Assembly (NCBI RefSeq): GCF_015558785.1
Contig: NZ_JADMOP010000005.1
Location: forward strand, 97,552 to 161,551
Direction: 5' to 3'
From: Collinsella aerofaciens
GTDB taxonomy: Bacteria; Actinomycetota; Coriobacteriia; Coriobacteriales; Coriobacteriaceae
DNA: 64,000 nucleotides
In this document: piece after piece, positions 43,372-52,578 of the stretch
Layout of the letters: each line of letters starts with the position of its first letter
How positions within the stretch are numbered: the first letter of the stretch is position 1
Notes under the pieces: generated by a model
The model's database searches: none
Told to the model about the DNA's origin: nothing
What the model saw: the letters and a program-made list of their open reading frames with translations, nothing else
Translations under genes and position numbers: made by a program

Positions 43372-44538
43372 ATGTTCAACATCAACAGCACGCTCAGCCG
43401 TAGGAACTTTCTCGCCGGTGCCGCGGCGCTCGGCAACACCGTGGCACTCGCTGGTTGCTCGTCGGGTGGCTCGGACGGCGGCTCCGCCGATGACGGCAAG
43501 ACCTTCAAGATCGGTGTCATCGGCCCTCTGACCGGCGCTGCGGCAACCTATGGCGTCTCGGCCGAGAAGGGTGCCAAGCTCGCCGCCAAGGATTTCTCGA
43601 CCAAGGACCTCAAGCTCTCGCTTAAGTCCGAGGACGACGTCGCTGACGGCGAAAAGGCCATCAACGCCTTCAATACCCTGTGCGACTGGGGCATGCAGGC
43701 TCTCGTTGGCCCCGTCACGACTGGTGCCGCCGTCGCCGTCTCGGGCGAGATCGCCGACGATATGCTCATGGTCACGCCTTCGGCCTCGTCGCTCGACGTC
43801 ACCAAGGATAAGACCACGGTCTTTCAGGTTTGCTTCACCGATCCCACCATGGGCGCCAGCGCTGCGAAGTTCTTGGCCGAGAAGTACGCGGATGCCAAGA
43901 TCGCCCTGTTCTACAACTCCGGCGATACGTACAGCTCGGGTGTTGCCGATGCATTTTCCGAGCAGGCCAAGGAGTCCAAACTTGATATCGTCGATACCGA
44001 GACCTTTAAGGACGATTCCTCCACGAGCTTTACCAACCAGCTCACCAAGGCCAAGGAGGCCGGCGCCACGCTCATCTTTGCGCCGATCTATTACACGCCG
44101 GCGTCCGTTTTGCTCAAGAACGCCAAGGACATGGGCTACGACATGACCCTCATGGGTACCGACGGCATGGACGGCCTGCTCTCTGTGGAGGGCTTCGATA
44201 CCTCTCTTGCCGAGGGCGTATTGCTCATGACCCCGTTTTCGGCTGACGATGAGAAGAATGCCGACTTCGTCAAAGCCTATCAGGATGTCTACGACGAGAC
44301 ACCCAGCCAGTTTGCCGCCGACGCCTACGATTGCGTCCACGCCATTGTCGAGGCCATCGACAAGGCGGGGATTGACATTACGGCCGACGGTGCCGACATT
44401 GCCGGCGACCTTGCCAAGGCCATGCGCAAGATCAAGATCGAGGGCCTGACAGGCGAGCTGACGTGGAATGACGAGGGCCAGGTCGAAAAGCCCGCCACAG
44501 CCTATGTGATTCAGGACGGCAAGTACATCGCCGCCTAA
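43372..44538 (+). CDS. Branched-chain amino-acid ABC transporter, substrate-binding lipoprotein (first copy)
   Basis: 388 residues. A signal sequence with Arg-Arg (SRRNFLAGAAALGNTVALAG) ends in a lipobox (LAGC), so the protein is lipid-anchored and perhaps Tat-exported. The mature part is a periplasmic-binding type 1 receptor (KTFKIGVIGPLTGAAATYGV, then FYNSGDTYSSGV and PIYYTPASVLLKNAKDMGYD) like LivJ. It is about 75% alike to the second copy at 44810, suggesting a recent duplication with divergence of ligand preference. GGGGG lies just before the ATG. It is separated from the second copy by an AT-rich gap with its own signals. Confidence 0.92.
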   Translation: MFNINSTLSRRNFLAGAAALGNTVALAGCSSGGSDGGSADDGKTFKIGVIGPLTGAAATYGVSAEKGAKLAAKDFSTKDLKLSLKSEDDVADGEKAINAFNTLCDWGMQALVGPVTTGAAVAVSGEIADDMLMVTPSASSLDVTKDKTTVFQVCFTDPTMGASAAKFLAEKYADAKIALFYNSGDTYSSGVADAFSEQAKESKLDIVDTETFKDDSSTSFTNQLTKAKEAGATLIFAPIYYTPASVLLKNAKDMGYDMTLMGTDGMDGLLSVEGFDTSLAEGVLLMTPFSADDEKNADFVKAYQDVYDETPSQFAADAYDCVHAIVEAIDKAGIDITADGADIAGDLAKAMRKIKIEGLTGELTWNDEGQVEKPATAYVIQDGKYIAA

Positions 44539-44574
44539 GTGCGCATAAAGCGCGACCGGTGAGGCCGTTTTATT

Positions 44575-44740
44575 CAGGGCAGGGACGCCTGTAACAGAAC
44601 GGAAACATTACTTTTACATAATAAAGTGGCAATACTGCATAAAGTAATAGAAATACGCAGAATTATGGATAAATCAACAAATCCAAAGAAAAGTTGAAAT
44701 AATCGCCACTTTCCTTAACTAAAGCGTCTACTATTTTGCG
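44575..44740 (+). promoter_or_regulatory. AT-rich regulatory region between the two receptor genes
   Basis: Unlike the surrounding GC-rich DNA, 44590-44735 is AT-rich, with short repeats around AATA and ATAAA. TACTAT at 44729 could be a -10. It should hold the promoter of the downstream receptor-permease-ATPase genes and perhaps operator sites. No gene is supported. Confidence 0.35.
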
Positions 44741-44809
44741 AACGCCGAACACGGCGAAGGATGGCCTGTCGGGTAACCGAAACCCGACGAGATTTGAGAG
44801 GAGAGCCGC

Positions 44810-45997
44810 ATGTCGAGCCTCACCGGTAAGTCATTGAACCCTGTTATGAATCGCAGGAGCGTTATCGCGAGCGCAGCAGGTCTGGGGGCGATGTCCATTC
44901 TAGCTGGCTGCTCCTCCAACGGCGGCGACAGCGGTTCCGCGTCGGGCGACGCTTCGTTTAAGATCGGCACCATCGGCCCGCTGACCGGCGCCAACGCGTC
45001 CTACGGCAAGTCCGTTACCCAGGGTGTCGAGCTTGGCTGCAAGGATTTCTCGACCAAGGAGTTGCCGCTTGCCAGCAAGGCCGAGGATGACCAGGCCGAT
45101 GGCGAGAAGGCCGTCAACGCCTTCAACACCCTGCTCGACTGGGGCATGCAGGCCCTCGTCGGCCCGACCACCACGGGTGCGTCGGTTGCCGTTGCCGCCG
45201 AGTGCGGTAACGACCCCAAGACGTTCATGATCACTCCGTCCGCGTCCTCCGAGGACGTCACCGACGGCAAGGATTGCGTCTTCCAGGTTTGCTTTACCGA
45301 CCCCAACCAGGGCGTCAACGCTGCCAAGTTCCTGGCGCAGAAGTATGCGGACGAGAAGTTCGTGCTGTTCTATAACTCCGGCGACGCCTATTCTTCGGGC
45401 ATCGCAGATTCCTTTAAGGCCCAGGCCGCTGAGTCCAAGCTCGAGATTGTTGACGAGGAGACCTTTAAGGACGACTCCGCCACGAGCTTTACCAACCAGC
45501 TGACCAAGGCCAAGCAGGCCGGCGCCACCATGATCTTTGCGCCGATCTACTACACGCCGGCGTCCGTCCTGCTCAAGAACGCCAAGGACATGGGCTACGA
45601 CGTCAAGATGATGGGCTGCGACGGCATGGATGGCATCCTGGGCGTTGAGGGCTTCGATACCTCTCTTGCCGAGGGCCTGCTGCTCATGACCCCGTTCTCC
45701 GCCGACGACGAGAAGAACGCCGACTTCGTCAACGCTTACAAGGATAAGTACGGCGATACCCCCGACCAGTTTGCCGCCGACGCCTACGACGGCGTGCACG
45801 CGGTGGCCGAGGCCCTCAAGGAGGCCGGTCTTGGTGTCGACGCCGACCCGACCGAGGCCGCCGAGAAGCTGTCTAAGGCTATGCTCAAGATTACCGTTGA
45901 CGGTCTGACCGGCAAGCTCACCTGGAACGATAAGGGCCAGGTCCAGAAGGAGCCCACGGCTTACGTCATCACCGACGGCAAGTACGTACAGGCCTAA
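44810..45997 (+). CDS. Branched-chain amino-acid ABC transporter, substrate-binding lipoprotein (second copy)
   Basis: 395 residues. It starts with a signal peptide containing NRRSVIASAAGLGAMSILAG and a lipobox (LAGC) followed by SSNGG, then the LivJ-like receptor (FKIGTIGPLTGANASYG, FYNSGDAYSSGI, PIYYTPASVLLKNAKDMGYD). GAGGAG lies before the ATG. It leads the permease and ATPase genes (livHMGF order). Having two receptors and one transporter core suggests that both feed the same permease with different amino acids. Confidence 0.92.
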   Translation: MSSLTGKSLNPVMNRRSVIASAAGLGAMSILAGCSSNGGDSGSASGDASFKIGTIGPLTGANASYGKSVTQGVELGCKDFSTKELPLASKAEDDQADGEKAVNAFNTLLDWGMQALVGPTTTGASVAVAAECGNDPKTFMITPSASSEDVTDGKDCVFQVCFTDPNQGVNAAKFLAQKYADEKFVLFYNSGDAYSSGIADSFKAQAAESKLEIVDEETFKDDSATSFTNQLTKAKQAGATMIFAPIYYTPASVLLKNAKDMGYDVKMMGCDGMDGILGVEGFDTSLAEGLLLMTPFSADDEKNADFVNAYKDKYGDTPDQFAADAYDGVHAVAEALKEAGLGVDADPTEAAEKLSKAMLKITVDGLTGKLTWNDKGQVQKEPTAYVITDGKYVQA

Positions 45998-46136
45998 TTG
46001 GCCGCCTTACATAGAGCGGTTTTGATCCCAAGCAGGGGAGGTTTTGGCCTTCCCTGCTTGCTTGGTATCTAGGGACGATGTAACGTCCCGTTTTCATACA
46101 TCAACTGGAAACCTATTCGAAAGGGGGATGTGGAAC

Positions 46137-47018
46137 ATGACGGTCTTTATCCAATACCTGGTCAACGGCCTGTCCATGGGCAGCGTCTACGCCATCATCG
46201 CGTTGGGCTACACCATGGTCTACGGTATCGCCAAGATGCTCAACTTCGCTCACGGCGACGTCATCATGGTCGGTGCCTATGTCTCGTTCTGCGCCACGTC
46301 GTATCTCGGCCTCCCGGGCTGGGCATCTGTAGTTCTCTCTTGTGTGGTCTGCACGGTTCTCGGTGTTCTCATCGAGGGTCTGGCTTATAAGCCGCTGCGC
46401 CAAGCAGGCCCGCTGGCCGTTCTGATCACGGCCATCGGCGTGTCTTACTTCCTGCAGAACGCCGCGCAGCTTCTGTGGGGCGCCACGCCCAAGAACTTCA
46501 CTTCGCTCGTCACCTTCCCGGTGCCGGAGTTCTTGGCCAAGTTCAACGTAAGCGCCGTCTCGCTCGTCACCATCGTCGCCTGCCTGGTTATCATGGCCGG
46601 CCTAATGTTCTTTACAGGTAAGACCAAGATGGGCAAGGCCATGCGCGCCGTGTCCGAGGACAAGGCCGCCGCTCAGCTCATGGGCATCAACGTCAACCGC
46701 ACCATCTCGATGACGTTCGCTATCGGCTCGGCGCTTGCCGCCATCGCCGGCGTGCTCCTGTGCTCCTACTCGCCGGTGCTGCAGCCCACGACGGGCGCCA
46801 TGCCTGGCATCAAGGCCTTCGACGCTGCCGTTTTCGGCGGCATCGGCTCCATTCCCGGTGCCTTTGTCGGCGGCATTCTCATCGGCATCATCGAGGCGAT
46901 GGCGCAGGCTTACATTTCCACGAGCCTTGCCAACTCCATCGTCTTTGGTGTTTTGATCATCGTCCTGCTCGTCAAGCCTGCCGGCCTCTTGGGCAAGTAC
47001 GTCCCCGAGAAGGTGTAG
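46137..47018 (+). CDS. livH: Branched-chain amino-acid ABC transporter permease LivH
   Basis: 293 residues with about eight membrane segments. The start (FIQYLVNGLSMGSVYAIIAL) and GYTMVYGIAKMLNFAHGDVI are typical of LivH; AFDAAVFGGIGSIPGAFVGG is the EAA-like cytoplasmic loop that meets the ATPases. ATG 46137 follows AAAGGGGG by 10 bases; the upstream ATG at 46128 is too close to it. It overlaps no neighbour and ends 9 bases before livM. Confidence 0.92.
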   Translation: MTVFIQYLVNGLSMGSVYAIIALGYTMVYGIAKMLNFAHGDVIMVGAYVSFCATSYLGLPGWASVVLSCVVCTVLGVLIEGLAYKPLRQAGPLAVLITAIGVSYFLQNAAQLLWGATPKNFTSLVTFPVPEFLAKFNVSAVSLVTIVACLVIMAGLMFFTGKTKMGKAMRAVSEDKAAAQLMGINVNRTISMTFAIGSALAAIAGVLLCSYSPVLQPTTGAMPGIKAFDAAVFGGIGSIPGAFVGGILIGIIEAMAQAYISTSLANSIVFGVLIIVLLVKPAGLLGKYVPEKV

Positions 47019-47027
47019 GTGAGCGTT

Positions 47028-48107
47028 ATGAAGTTTCTTAAAGACAAGCAGACGCGTCACGACTTTGTTACGTACGCCATGTGCCTTGTGGCGTTCGCCA
47101 TCGTGTTCTTTATGCAGTCTAACCACATGATCCCGCGCATGATCGCCGGTCAGCTGGTTCCCATCACGGCCTATATCGTCATGGCCATCTCCCTTAACCT
47201 CGTCGTCGGCATCGCGGGCGATTTGTCGCTGGGCCACGCGGGCTTTATGAGCGTCGGCGCCTATACGGGAATCGTCACCGCCGTCGCACTGGAGAGCGCC
47301 GTTCCGTCCGATCCGATGCGTCTGATCATCAGCATTGTGGTCGGCGCTATCGCCGCTGCCATCTTGGGCTTCTTGATCGGTATCCCGGTCCTGCGCCTGA
47401 GCGGCGACTATCTGGCCATCGTGACCCTGGCTTTTGGCGAGATCATCAAAGAGGTCGTCACCTGCCTCATTGTGGGCGTCGATTCCCGCGGCCTGCATGT
47501 GATCTTTAACATCACGGGTAACTCCACGATCGACGACCTGCACCTGCTCGAGGACGGCACCGCCATTATCAAGGGCGCGCAGGGCGCATCGGGCGTGTCG
47601 ACCTATTCGACCTTCCTTGCCGGCGCAATCCTGGTTATGGTCGCGCTCGTGATTGTGCTCAACCTGGTTCGCAGCCGTACCGGTCGTGCCATCATTGCCG
47701 TGCGCGACAACAAGATTGCTGCCGAGTCCGTGGGCATCTCCGTCACCCAGTACCGCATGATCGCCTTCGTGGTTTCCGCTGCCCTCGCCGGTGCTGCCGG
47801 AGCCCTGTTCGGCGGTAACTTCTCGCAGCTTTCCGCCACTAAGTTCGACTTCAATACGTCCATCCTCATTCTGGTGTTCGTGGTCCTGGGCGGCCTGGGC
47901 AACATGCGCGGCTCCGTTATCGCTGCGGCGCTGCTCACGGTGCTCCCCGAGCTGCTCCGTCAGTTCTCGGACTACCGCATGCTCATCTATGCCATCGTGT
48001 TGATTCTGGTCATGGTCTTTACTAACAACCCACAGCTCAAGGCGTTCTTCGCACGCATTAAGGACCGCTTTGCTTCCAAGAAGGAGGTGGCAGCCGATGC
48101 CCAGTAA
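47028..48107 (+). CDS. livM: Branched-chain amino-acid ABC transporter permease LivM
   Basis: 359 residues, ten membrane segments. AISLNLVVGIAGDLSLGHAG is the LivM signature, and AAESVGISVTQYRMIAFVVS and GGLGNMRGSVIAAALLTVLP are conserved. Start at 47028 (AGGTGAG upstream); a GTG at 47019 is possible. Its stop overlaps the start of livG by 11 bases. It works with LivH as the membrane core. Confidence 0.92.
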   Translation: MKFLKDKQTRHDFVTYAMCLVAFAIVFFMQSNHMIPRMIAGQLVPITAYIVMAISLNLVVGIAGDLSLGHAGFMSVGAYTGIVTAVALESAVPSDPMRLIISIVVGAIAAAILGFLIGIPVLRLSGDYLAIVTLAFGEIIKEVVTCLIVGVDSRGLHVIFNITGNSTIDDLHLLEDGTAIIKGAQGASGVSTYSTFLAGAILVMVALVIVLNLVRSRTGRAIIAVRDNKIAAESVGISVTQYRMIAFVVSAALAGAAGALFGGNFSQLSATKFDFNTSILILVFVVLGGLGNMRGSVIAAALLTVLPELLRQFSDYRMLIYAIVLILVMVFTNNPQLKAFFARIKDRFASKKEVAADAQ

Positions 48108-48957
48108 GTTTGAGTTCAACAAGGGCAAGATGGTCCCGTATCCTTCTGGCGCCATCGTTCCCGACCGCGACTTGGGCCAGCGCCCGGCGCTCGAGTGCAT
48201 CCACCTGGGCATTGAATTCGGCGGTCTTAAGGCAGTCGATGACTTTAGCCTGACCATCGGCAAGACTGAGATCGCCGGTCTCATCGGCCCCAACGGTGCC
48301 GGCAAGACCACGGTCTTCAACCTGCTCACCAAGGTGTACCAGCCTACGCACGGCACCATCCTGCTCGACGGTGAGGACACCTCGGGCAAGTCGGTCTACC
48401 AGGTCAACCGCATGGGTATTGCCCGTACGTTCCAGAACATTCGCCTGTTCAACACCATGACGGTGGAGGACAACGTTAAGGTCGGCCTGCACAATCAGGA
48501 GCGCTACTCCGGCTTTGAGGGCGTGCTGCGCCTGCCGACGTATTGGAAGCACGAGAAGGCCGCCCACGAGCGCGCCATGGAGCTGCTGTCCATTTTTGAC
48601 ATGGAGCACCTGGCAAATGAACAGGCCGGCTCGCTTCCTTACGGCGCTCAGCGTCGTCTGGAAATCGTCCGCGCGCTTGCCACCAACCCCAAGTTGCTGC
48701 TGCTCGACGAGCCTGCCGCCGGCATGAACCCGTCCGAGACCGCAGAGCTCATGGCGAACATCGTCAAGATTCGCGACACCTTCGGCATCGCCATCATGCT
48801 TATCGAGCATGATATGTCGCTCGTCATGAACATCTGCGAGGGCATCTGCGTGCTTAACTTTGGCAAGGTTATCGCCAAGGGCACGGCAGAGGAAATCCAG
48901 AACAACGACGCCGTTATCGAGGCGTATCTGGGTAAGCAGGATAAGGGGGAGAACTAA
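48097..48957 (+). CDS. livG: Branched-chain amino-acid ABC transporter ATPase LivG
   Basis: 286 residues. Walker A GPNGAGKTTVFNLL, the Q-loop region FQNIRLFN, the signature SLPYGAQRRLEI (in place of LSGGQ, as usual for LivG) and Walker B LLLLDEPAAGMNP are present, with the H-loop in IEHDM. It hydrolyses ATP to drive import. Start at 48097 follows GGAGGT; the frame extends upstream but would overlap livM. It is followed after 0 bases by livF. Confidence 0.93.
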   Translation: MPSKFEFNKGKMVPYPSGAIVPDRDLGQRPALECIHLGIEFGGLKAVDDFSLTIGKTEIAGLIGPNGAGKTTVFNLLTKVYQPTHGTILLDGEDTSGKSVYQVNRMGIARTFQNIRLFNTMTVEDNVKVGLHNQERYSGFEGVLRLPTYWKHEKAAHERAMELLSIFDMEHLANEQAGSLPYGAQRRLEIVRALATNPKLLLLDEPAAGMNPSETAELMANIVKIRDTFGIAIMLIEHDMSLVMNICEGICVLNFGKVIAKGTAEEIQNNDAVIEAYLGKQDKGEN

Positions 48958-49671
48958 ATGGCAGAGCCGATGCTTTCCGTCTACAACATCAACGTCTGGT
49001 ACGGCGCCATCCACGCCATCAAGGACATCTCCTTTAACGTCAACGAGGGTGAGATCGTTGCTCTGATCGGTGCGAACGGTGCCGGTAAGTCTACGACGCT
49101 TAAAACCGTCTCGGGCCTGCTGCGTTCCAAGACCGGCTCCATCAAGTTTATGGGCGAGGACATTACTCATACGCCCGCCGATAAGCTGGTGGGTAAGGGC
49201 CTGGCTCAGGTCCCCGAGGGCCGTCGCGCCTTTTTGCAGATGACGGTCGAGGAGAACCTGGAGATGGGCGCCTATACACAGCCCAAGTCCACGGTGGCTC
49301 CGGGCCTGGAGCGCGTCTACGAGCAGTTCCCGCGCCTGAAGGAGCGCCGTCGCCAGGTCGCCGGCACCCTTTCGGGCGGCGAGCAGCAGATGCTCGTTAT
49401 GGGCCGCGCCCTTATGAGCAACCCCAAACTGCTTATGCTCGACGAACCTTCCATGGGTCTGGCACCGATTCTGATCGAACAGATCTTCCAGATTGTCGAG
49501 GACCTGCACAAGGCTGGCACCACGGTGCTTCTGGTCGAGCAAAACGCGCAGATGGCGCTTTCCATCGCCACGCGCGGCTACGTGCTCGAGACCGGCAAGA
49601 TCACCATGACCGGTACCGGCCAAGAGCTCCTGCACGACGATAACGTCCGCAAAGCCTACCTCGGAGGCTAA
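48958..49671 (+). CDS. livF: Branched-chain amino-acid ABC transporter ATPase LivF
   Basis: 237 residues. Walker A GANGAGKSTTLKT, signature LSGGEQQMLVM, Walker B LMLDEPSMGLAP and H-loop VEQNAQ are intact; the FLQMTVEENLEMGAY stretch is typical of LivF. It pairs with LivG in the transporter. Its ATG directly follows the livG stop, and a strong terminator lies 10 bases after its end, closing the operon. Confidence 0.94.
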   Translation: MAEPMLSVYNINVWYGAIHAIKDISFNVNEGEIVALIGANGAGKSTTLKTVSGLLRSKTGSIKFMGEDITHTPADKLVGKGLAQVPEGRRAFLQMTVEENLEMGAYTQPKSTVAPGLERVYEQFPRLKERRRQVAGTLSGGEQQMLVMGRALMSNPKLLMLDEPSMGLAPILIEQIFQIVEDLHKAGTTVLLVEQNAQMALSIATRGYVLETGKITMTGTGQELLHDDNVRKAYLGG

Positions 49672-49681
49672 CCCACCTAAC

Positions 49682-49720
49682 AAAAGGGGCGCTGACTATC
49701 TCAGTCAGCGCCCCTTTTTA
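49682..49720 (+). terminator. Terminator of the branched-chain amino-acid transporter operon
   Basis: AAAAGGGGCGCTGACT pairs with AGTCAGCGCCCCTTTT around a 5-base loop, ending in a T5 run, 10 bases after the livF stop. Confidence 0.9.
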
Positions 49721-49788
49721 AGTTGCGGTGAAATGGGGACTGAATACGGGCTCCAGAGGCCAAAAGAGTCCCTATTCCACCGCAACTT
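49720..49788. repeat. REP-like palindrome with GGGGACT/AGTCCC core
   Basis: AAGTTGCGGTG (49720-49730) and CACCGCAACTT (49778-49788) are perfect arms. Inside, AAATGGGGACT faces AGTCCCTATT, with a ~30-base centre. It follows the liv terminator and precedes cutC. It shares the GGGAC-type core with the palindromes at 5033 and 19154. Confidence 0.6.
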
Positions 49789-49846
49789 CATGGGGATGTG
49801 TGACAATGCCCGTCGGAAAACATCTGCTGTCTTTGGGGGTCTATCT

Positions 49847-50524
49847 ATGCTGTACGAGTTTTGTGCCGAGAACTTTGAGCGGGTGCCGGCGGCTATCGAT
49901 GCCGGTGCAAAGCGTATCGAACTGTGCGACAACCTTGCCGTCGGTGGCACTACACCTTCGGCCGGTGTTATCAGCGCTACGACCAGCTATGCCCACGAGC
50001 ACGATGCACGGGTGATGTGCATGATCCGTCCGCGTGGCGGCGACTTTCATTACAACCAGGACGAGTTGCGTATGATGGAGATGGACCTGGGCCTTGCCGT
50101 GAGCGCCGGCGTTGACGGCTTGGTCTTTGGCTGCTGCAAGCCCTGCGCTGACGGATGGGCGCTCGACGAGCTTACGTTGGGCGCCCTCGTGATGGCCGCG
50201 GGCTGCGCGACCGAGGAATGCAAGCGTGAGCCCATCGACATCACCTTCCACATGGCGTTTGACCAGCTCTCGCCCGAGGCTCAGCTCGATGCCGTCGACA
50301 CACTCGTCGATTGCGGCGTTACGCGCATCCTGACGCACGGCGGTGCCGCCGGCACGCCGATTGAGGACAACCTGGAGCATCTGTCGCGTCTTATCGAGTG
50401 TGCGGGAGACCGCCTGACCATCCTTCCCGGCGGCGGCATTTCCACGGCCAACCGCGATACCGTGGCGGCGGCACTGGGCGCCTCCGAGCTCCATGGCACC
50501 AAGATTGTGCCGCTGGAGGTATAA
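49847..50524 (+). CDS. cutC: CutC family protein
   Basis: 225 residues from ATG 49847 with GGGGG upstream (the frame extends to 49733 through the palindrome but is not protein-like). YEFCAENFERVPAAIDAGAK and RIELCDNLAVGGTTPSAGVI are typical of CutC, a TIM-barrel protein historically linked to copper homeostasis but of debated function. The gene is 3 bases from the next, GalT/HIT-like gene on the same strand, so they form an operon. Confidence 0.88.
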   Translation: MLYEFCAENFERVPAAIDAGAKRIELCDNLAVGGTTPSAGVISATTSYAHEHDARVMCMIRPRGGDFHYNQDELRMMEMDLGLAVSAGVDGLVFGCCKPCADGWALDELTLGALVMAAGCATEECKREPIDITFHMAFDQLSPEAQLDAVDTLVDCGVTRILTHGGAAGTPIEDNLEHLSRLIECAGDRLTILPGGGISTANRDTVAAALGASELHGTKIVPLEV

Positions 50525-50527
50525 CCC

Positions 50528-51325
50528 GTGGCGCTGGTATTTGACGTTCAGCAGGCGAACGGTAAGCCCGACGACAACCGCCGCCCCGGCACCGCGTGTC
50601 CCTTTTGCGATACAGAAGGGCTCACCGACATCATTCGCCGTGATGGCGATTGCATTTGGCTCGAGAATAAGTTCAAGACCCTGCGCGCCACCCGTCAAAC
50701 CGTGCTGATCGAGTCGGCCGATCACGATGCCGACCTGGTGACCTATGAGCCGGATGAACTCCACCATGTGATGCGGTTTGCCCTGGGTTGCTGGCAGCAG
50801 ATGATCGATTCACAGCAGTATCGAAGCGTGCTCATGTACAAGAACAAGGGTCCGCTCTCGGGCGGTAGCCTCGTTCATCCGCACATGCAGATTGTGGGTT
50901 TGGAGCAGGAAGACGGCTATGCTTCGCTGACTTCCGCCAATTTCGAAGGCATCAATGTCTGGCAACAGGGGAGGATCTCGGCCAACATCTCAACCGAACC
51001 CATCATGGGGTTCTTTGAGATCAACGTTTCAGCCCCGCAGGGAATCTCTGCCAGCGATGACACGAGAGATCAAGCCGAGGCGGATCTCTTCGCCGATGCA
51101 GTCCAGGTAGCTCTGCGCTATATCCTGAACGAGCACCACGGTGGTCGCGCAGGGTCGTATAATCTGTTCTTCTATCACCTGGGCGGTCGGACCATTGCCA
51201 AGGCGCTGCCGCGTTGGGTGGTTTCGCCCTACTTCGTCGGCTATCGTTTAGCCCAGGTCAATGCCGAGACGACGCTCGATGTCGATGCTGAGCGCCTGCG
51301 TGCGCATCTGGAAACGTTCGTATAG
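50528..51325 (+). CDS. GalT/HIT-superfamily nucleotidyltransferase-like protein (DUF4931-like)
   Basis: 265 residues from a GTG 7 bases after GGAGGT, in tandem with cutC. CPFCDTEG is a CxxC zinc motif near residue 25; a HIT-type triad region is SLVHPHMQIVGLEQE (HPHxQ) near residue 115. These are the hallmarks of galactose-1-phosphate uridylyltransferase relatives. The shortened length and sequence argue for the DUF4931-like subgroup with unknown substrate. The C-terminal part has LFFYHLGGRTIAK. Confidence 0.7.
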   Translation: MALVFDVQQANGKPDDNRRPGTACPFCDTEGLTDIIRRDGDCIWLENKFKTLRATRQTVLIESADHDADLVTYEPDELHHVMRFALGCWQQMIDSQQYRSVLMYKNKGPLSGGSLVHPHMQIVGLEQEDGYASLTSANFEGINVWQQGRISANISTEPIMGFFEINVSAPQGISASDDTRDQAEADLFADAVQVALRYILNEHHGGRAGSYNLFFYHLGGRTIAKALPRWVVSPYFVGYRLAQVNAETTLDVDAERLRAHLETFV

Positions 51326-51355
51326 TAAGACTAACACCCGCGTAATGCGGACAGC

Positions 51356-52354
51356 CTAGCGTCCCATGGCGTCGCGGCCGGCCTCGACCCGCTTGCGCTG
51401 GGCGGCGCGCTCCTCGCCGGTTAGACGCTCAAAGAGATGTCCGATAAGCGAGGCGAGTACCTGCTGAAACAGCGTGCCGCACATGACGGGAAACACGACC
51501 TCGCCGGGAAAATACTGTGTGGCGATGACGGCGCCCGAAGAGATATTGCGCATGCCGCAGGTAAAGCACATGGTGGTCGTCTCGCTATACGGCAGGTGCA
51601 ACGCGCGGGCGATCAGAAAACCGACGATAAAGCCGCTGATGGCGAAGGTCAAAATAAAGAGGGCGACTTCCAGGCGCATCGCGTTCATGTGCAGAACGTA
51701 CTCGCTCATGGCGGTGGAGTTGGAGGCGATAACGCCCATCATCATGAACTTGCAGGCGGGCGAGAGTGCGGGGGAGAGCTTCTCGTGTCCCCATCCACGC
51801 GTGAGCTCGTTGATCACGATGCCGAGCACGGCGGGGATGGCGATCATGAAGGCCATGTCCTGCATCATGCTCGGCACATCGATTGAGACGGTGGCACCCA
51901 GCAAGAGCTTAAGCGTGAGCGGAATCGTCACAGGGGAGATAACCGAGGACGTCAGGATGATGGTAAGCGCGAGCGGGCCGTTGCCGCCGAACATGCTAAT
52001 CCACATAAAGGCAGTGACCGCCACGGGTACGCTGTACTCGAGCACGATGCCGCAGACAAGGTTGGGGTTGGAGCCAAAGAACAGCGATCCCATGGCATAA
52101 GCTGCTATGGGAATAAACACCGCCGAGACGAGCAGCGCCAAAATCAGGTGCAGCGGACGGCGGAACACCTCAGCTACCTGGTGGAAGGTGTTACTGATCG
52201 CGCCTTGGAATGTCATAAAGGCGAAGAGAGCGGGAACGATGGGCTTGAGTACGCCAATCTGCTGAGGAAAGAGCACGCCGAGTGCCACGCAAATCGGAAC
52301 GATGACCTGCATGTGCCCCGCGAGAAACTTGCCCAGTCCAACCCATTGCTTCAT
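51356..52354 (-). CDS. Bile acid:sodium symporter family (SBF) transporter
   Basis: 332 residues with about ten membrane segments. The start is MKQWVGLGKFLAGHMQVIVP; GIVLEYSVPVAVTAFMWISM and CFTCGMRNISSGAVIATQYF match the crossover segments of the SBF/ASBT family. Substrates in bacteria include bile acids and small organic acids; in a gut organism bile acid uptake is possible but not shown. It is convergent with the GalT-like gene and divergent from the RecJ fusion. The C-terminus is charged (ERAAQRKRVEAGRDAMGR). Confidence 0.82.
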   Translation of the reverse strand: MKQWVGLGKFLAGHMQVIVPICVALGVLFPQQIGVLKPIVPALFAFMTFQGAISNTFHQVAEVFRRPLHLILALLVSAVFIPIAAYAMGSLFFGSNPNLVCGIVLEYSVPVAVTAFMWISMFGGNGPLALTIILTSSVISPVTIPLTLKLLLGATVSIDVPSMMQDMAFMIAIPAVLGIVINELTRGWGHEKLSPALSPACKFMMMGVIASNSTAMSEYVLHMNAMRLEVALFILTFAISGFIVGFLIARALHLPYSETTTMCFTCGMRNISSGAVIATQYFPGEVVFPVMCGTLFQQVLASLIGHLFERLTGEERAAQRKRVEAGRDAMGR

Positions 52355-52516
52355 ATGCGCCTGTGCCTCCCTTTGCTCGTGAATCCGTTTTGAATGGATA
52401 TGCTAGACGCTCGCATGCGTTCGTGCGTCAGAAACGCTCGAATATTTCGAGGGTATTACCGGCATCGTTTACCGAAACCGCGGCGTGCTGCGGCGATTTG
52501 CGTCCGCGCTGCACGG

Positions 52517-52522
52517 TATAAT
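52517..52522 (+). promoter_or_regulatory. Consensus -10 box (TATAAT) upstream of the RecJ-helicase gene
   Basis: TATAAT at 52517-52522 lies 57 bases before the small upstream ORF at 52579. The -35 region is poor (TTGCGT is too close), so activator use or an extended -10 is possible. Confidence 0.4.
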
Positions 52523-52578
52523 AAATCCGTTCAACAGATCTGCCTGCCGAAGCGGGCATACACAGAGGACTCATCGCT

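Noticed and set aside
48058..49683. 541-codon minus-strand frame
   Set aside because: Lies opposite livG and livF, whose ABC motifs are complete.
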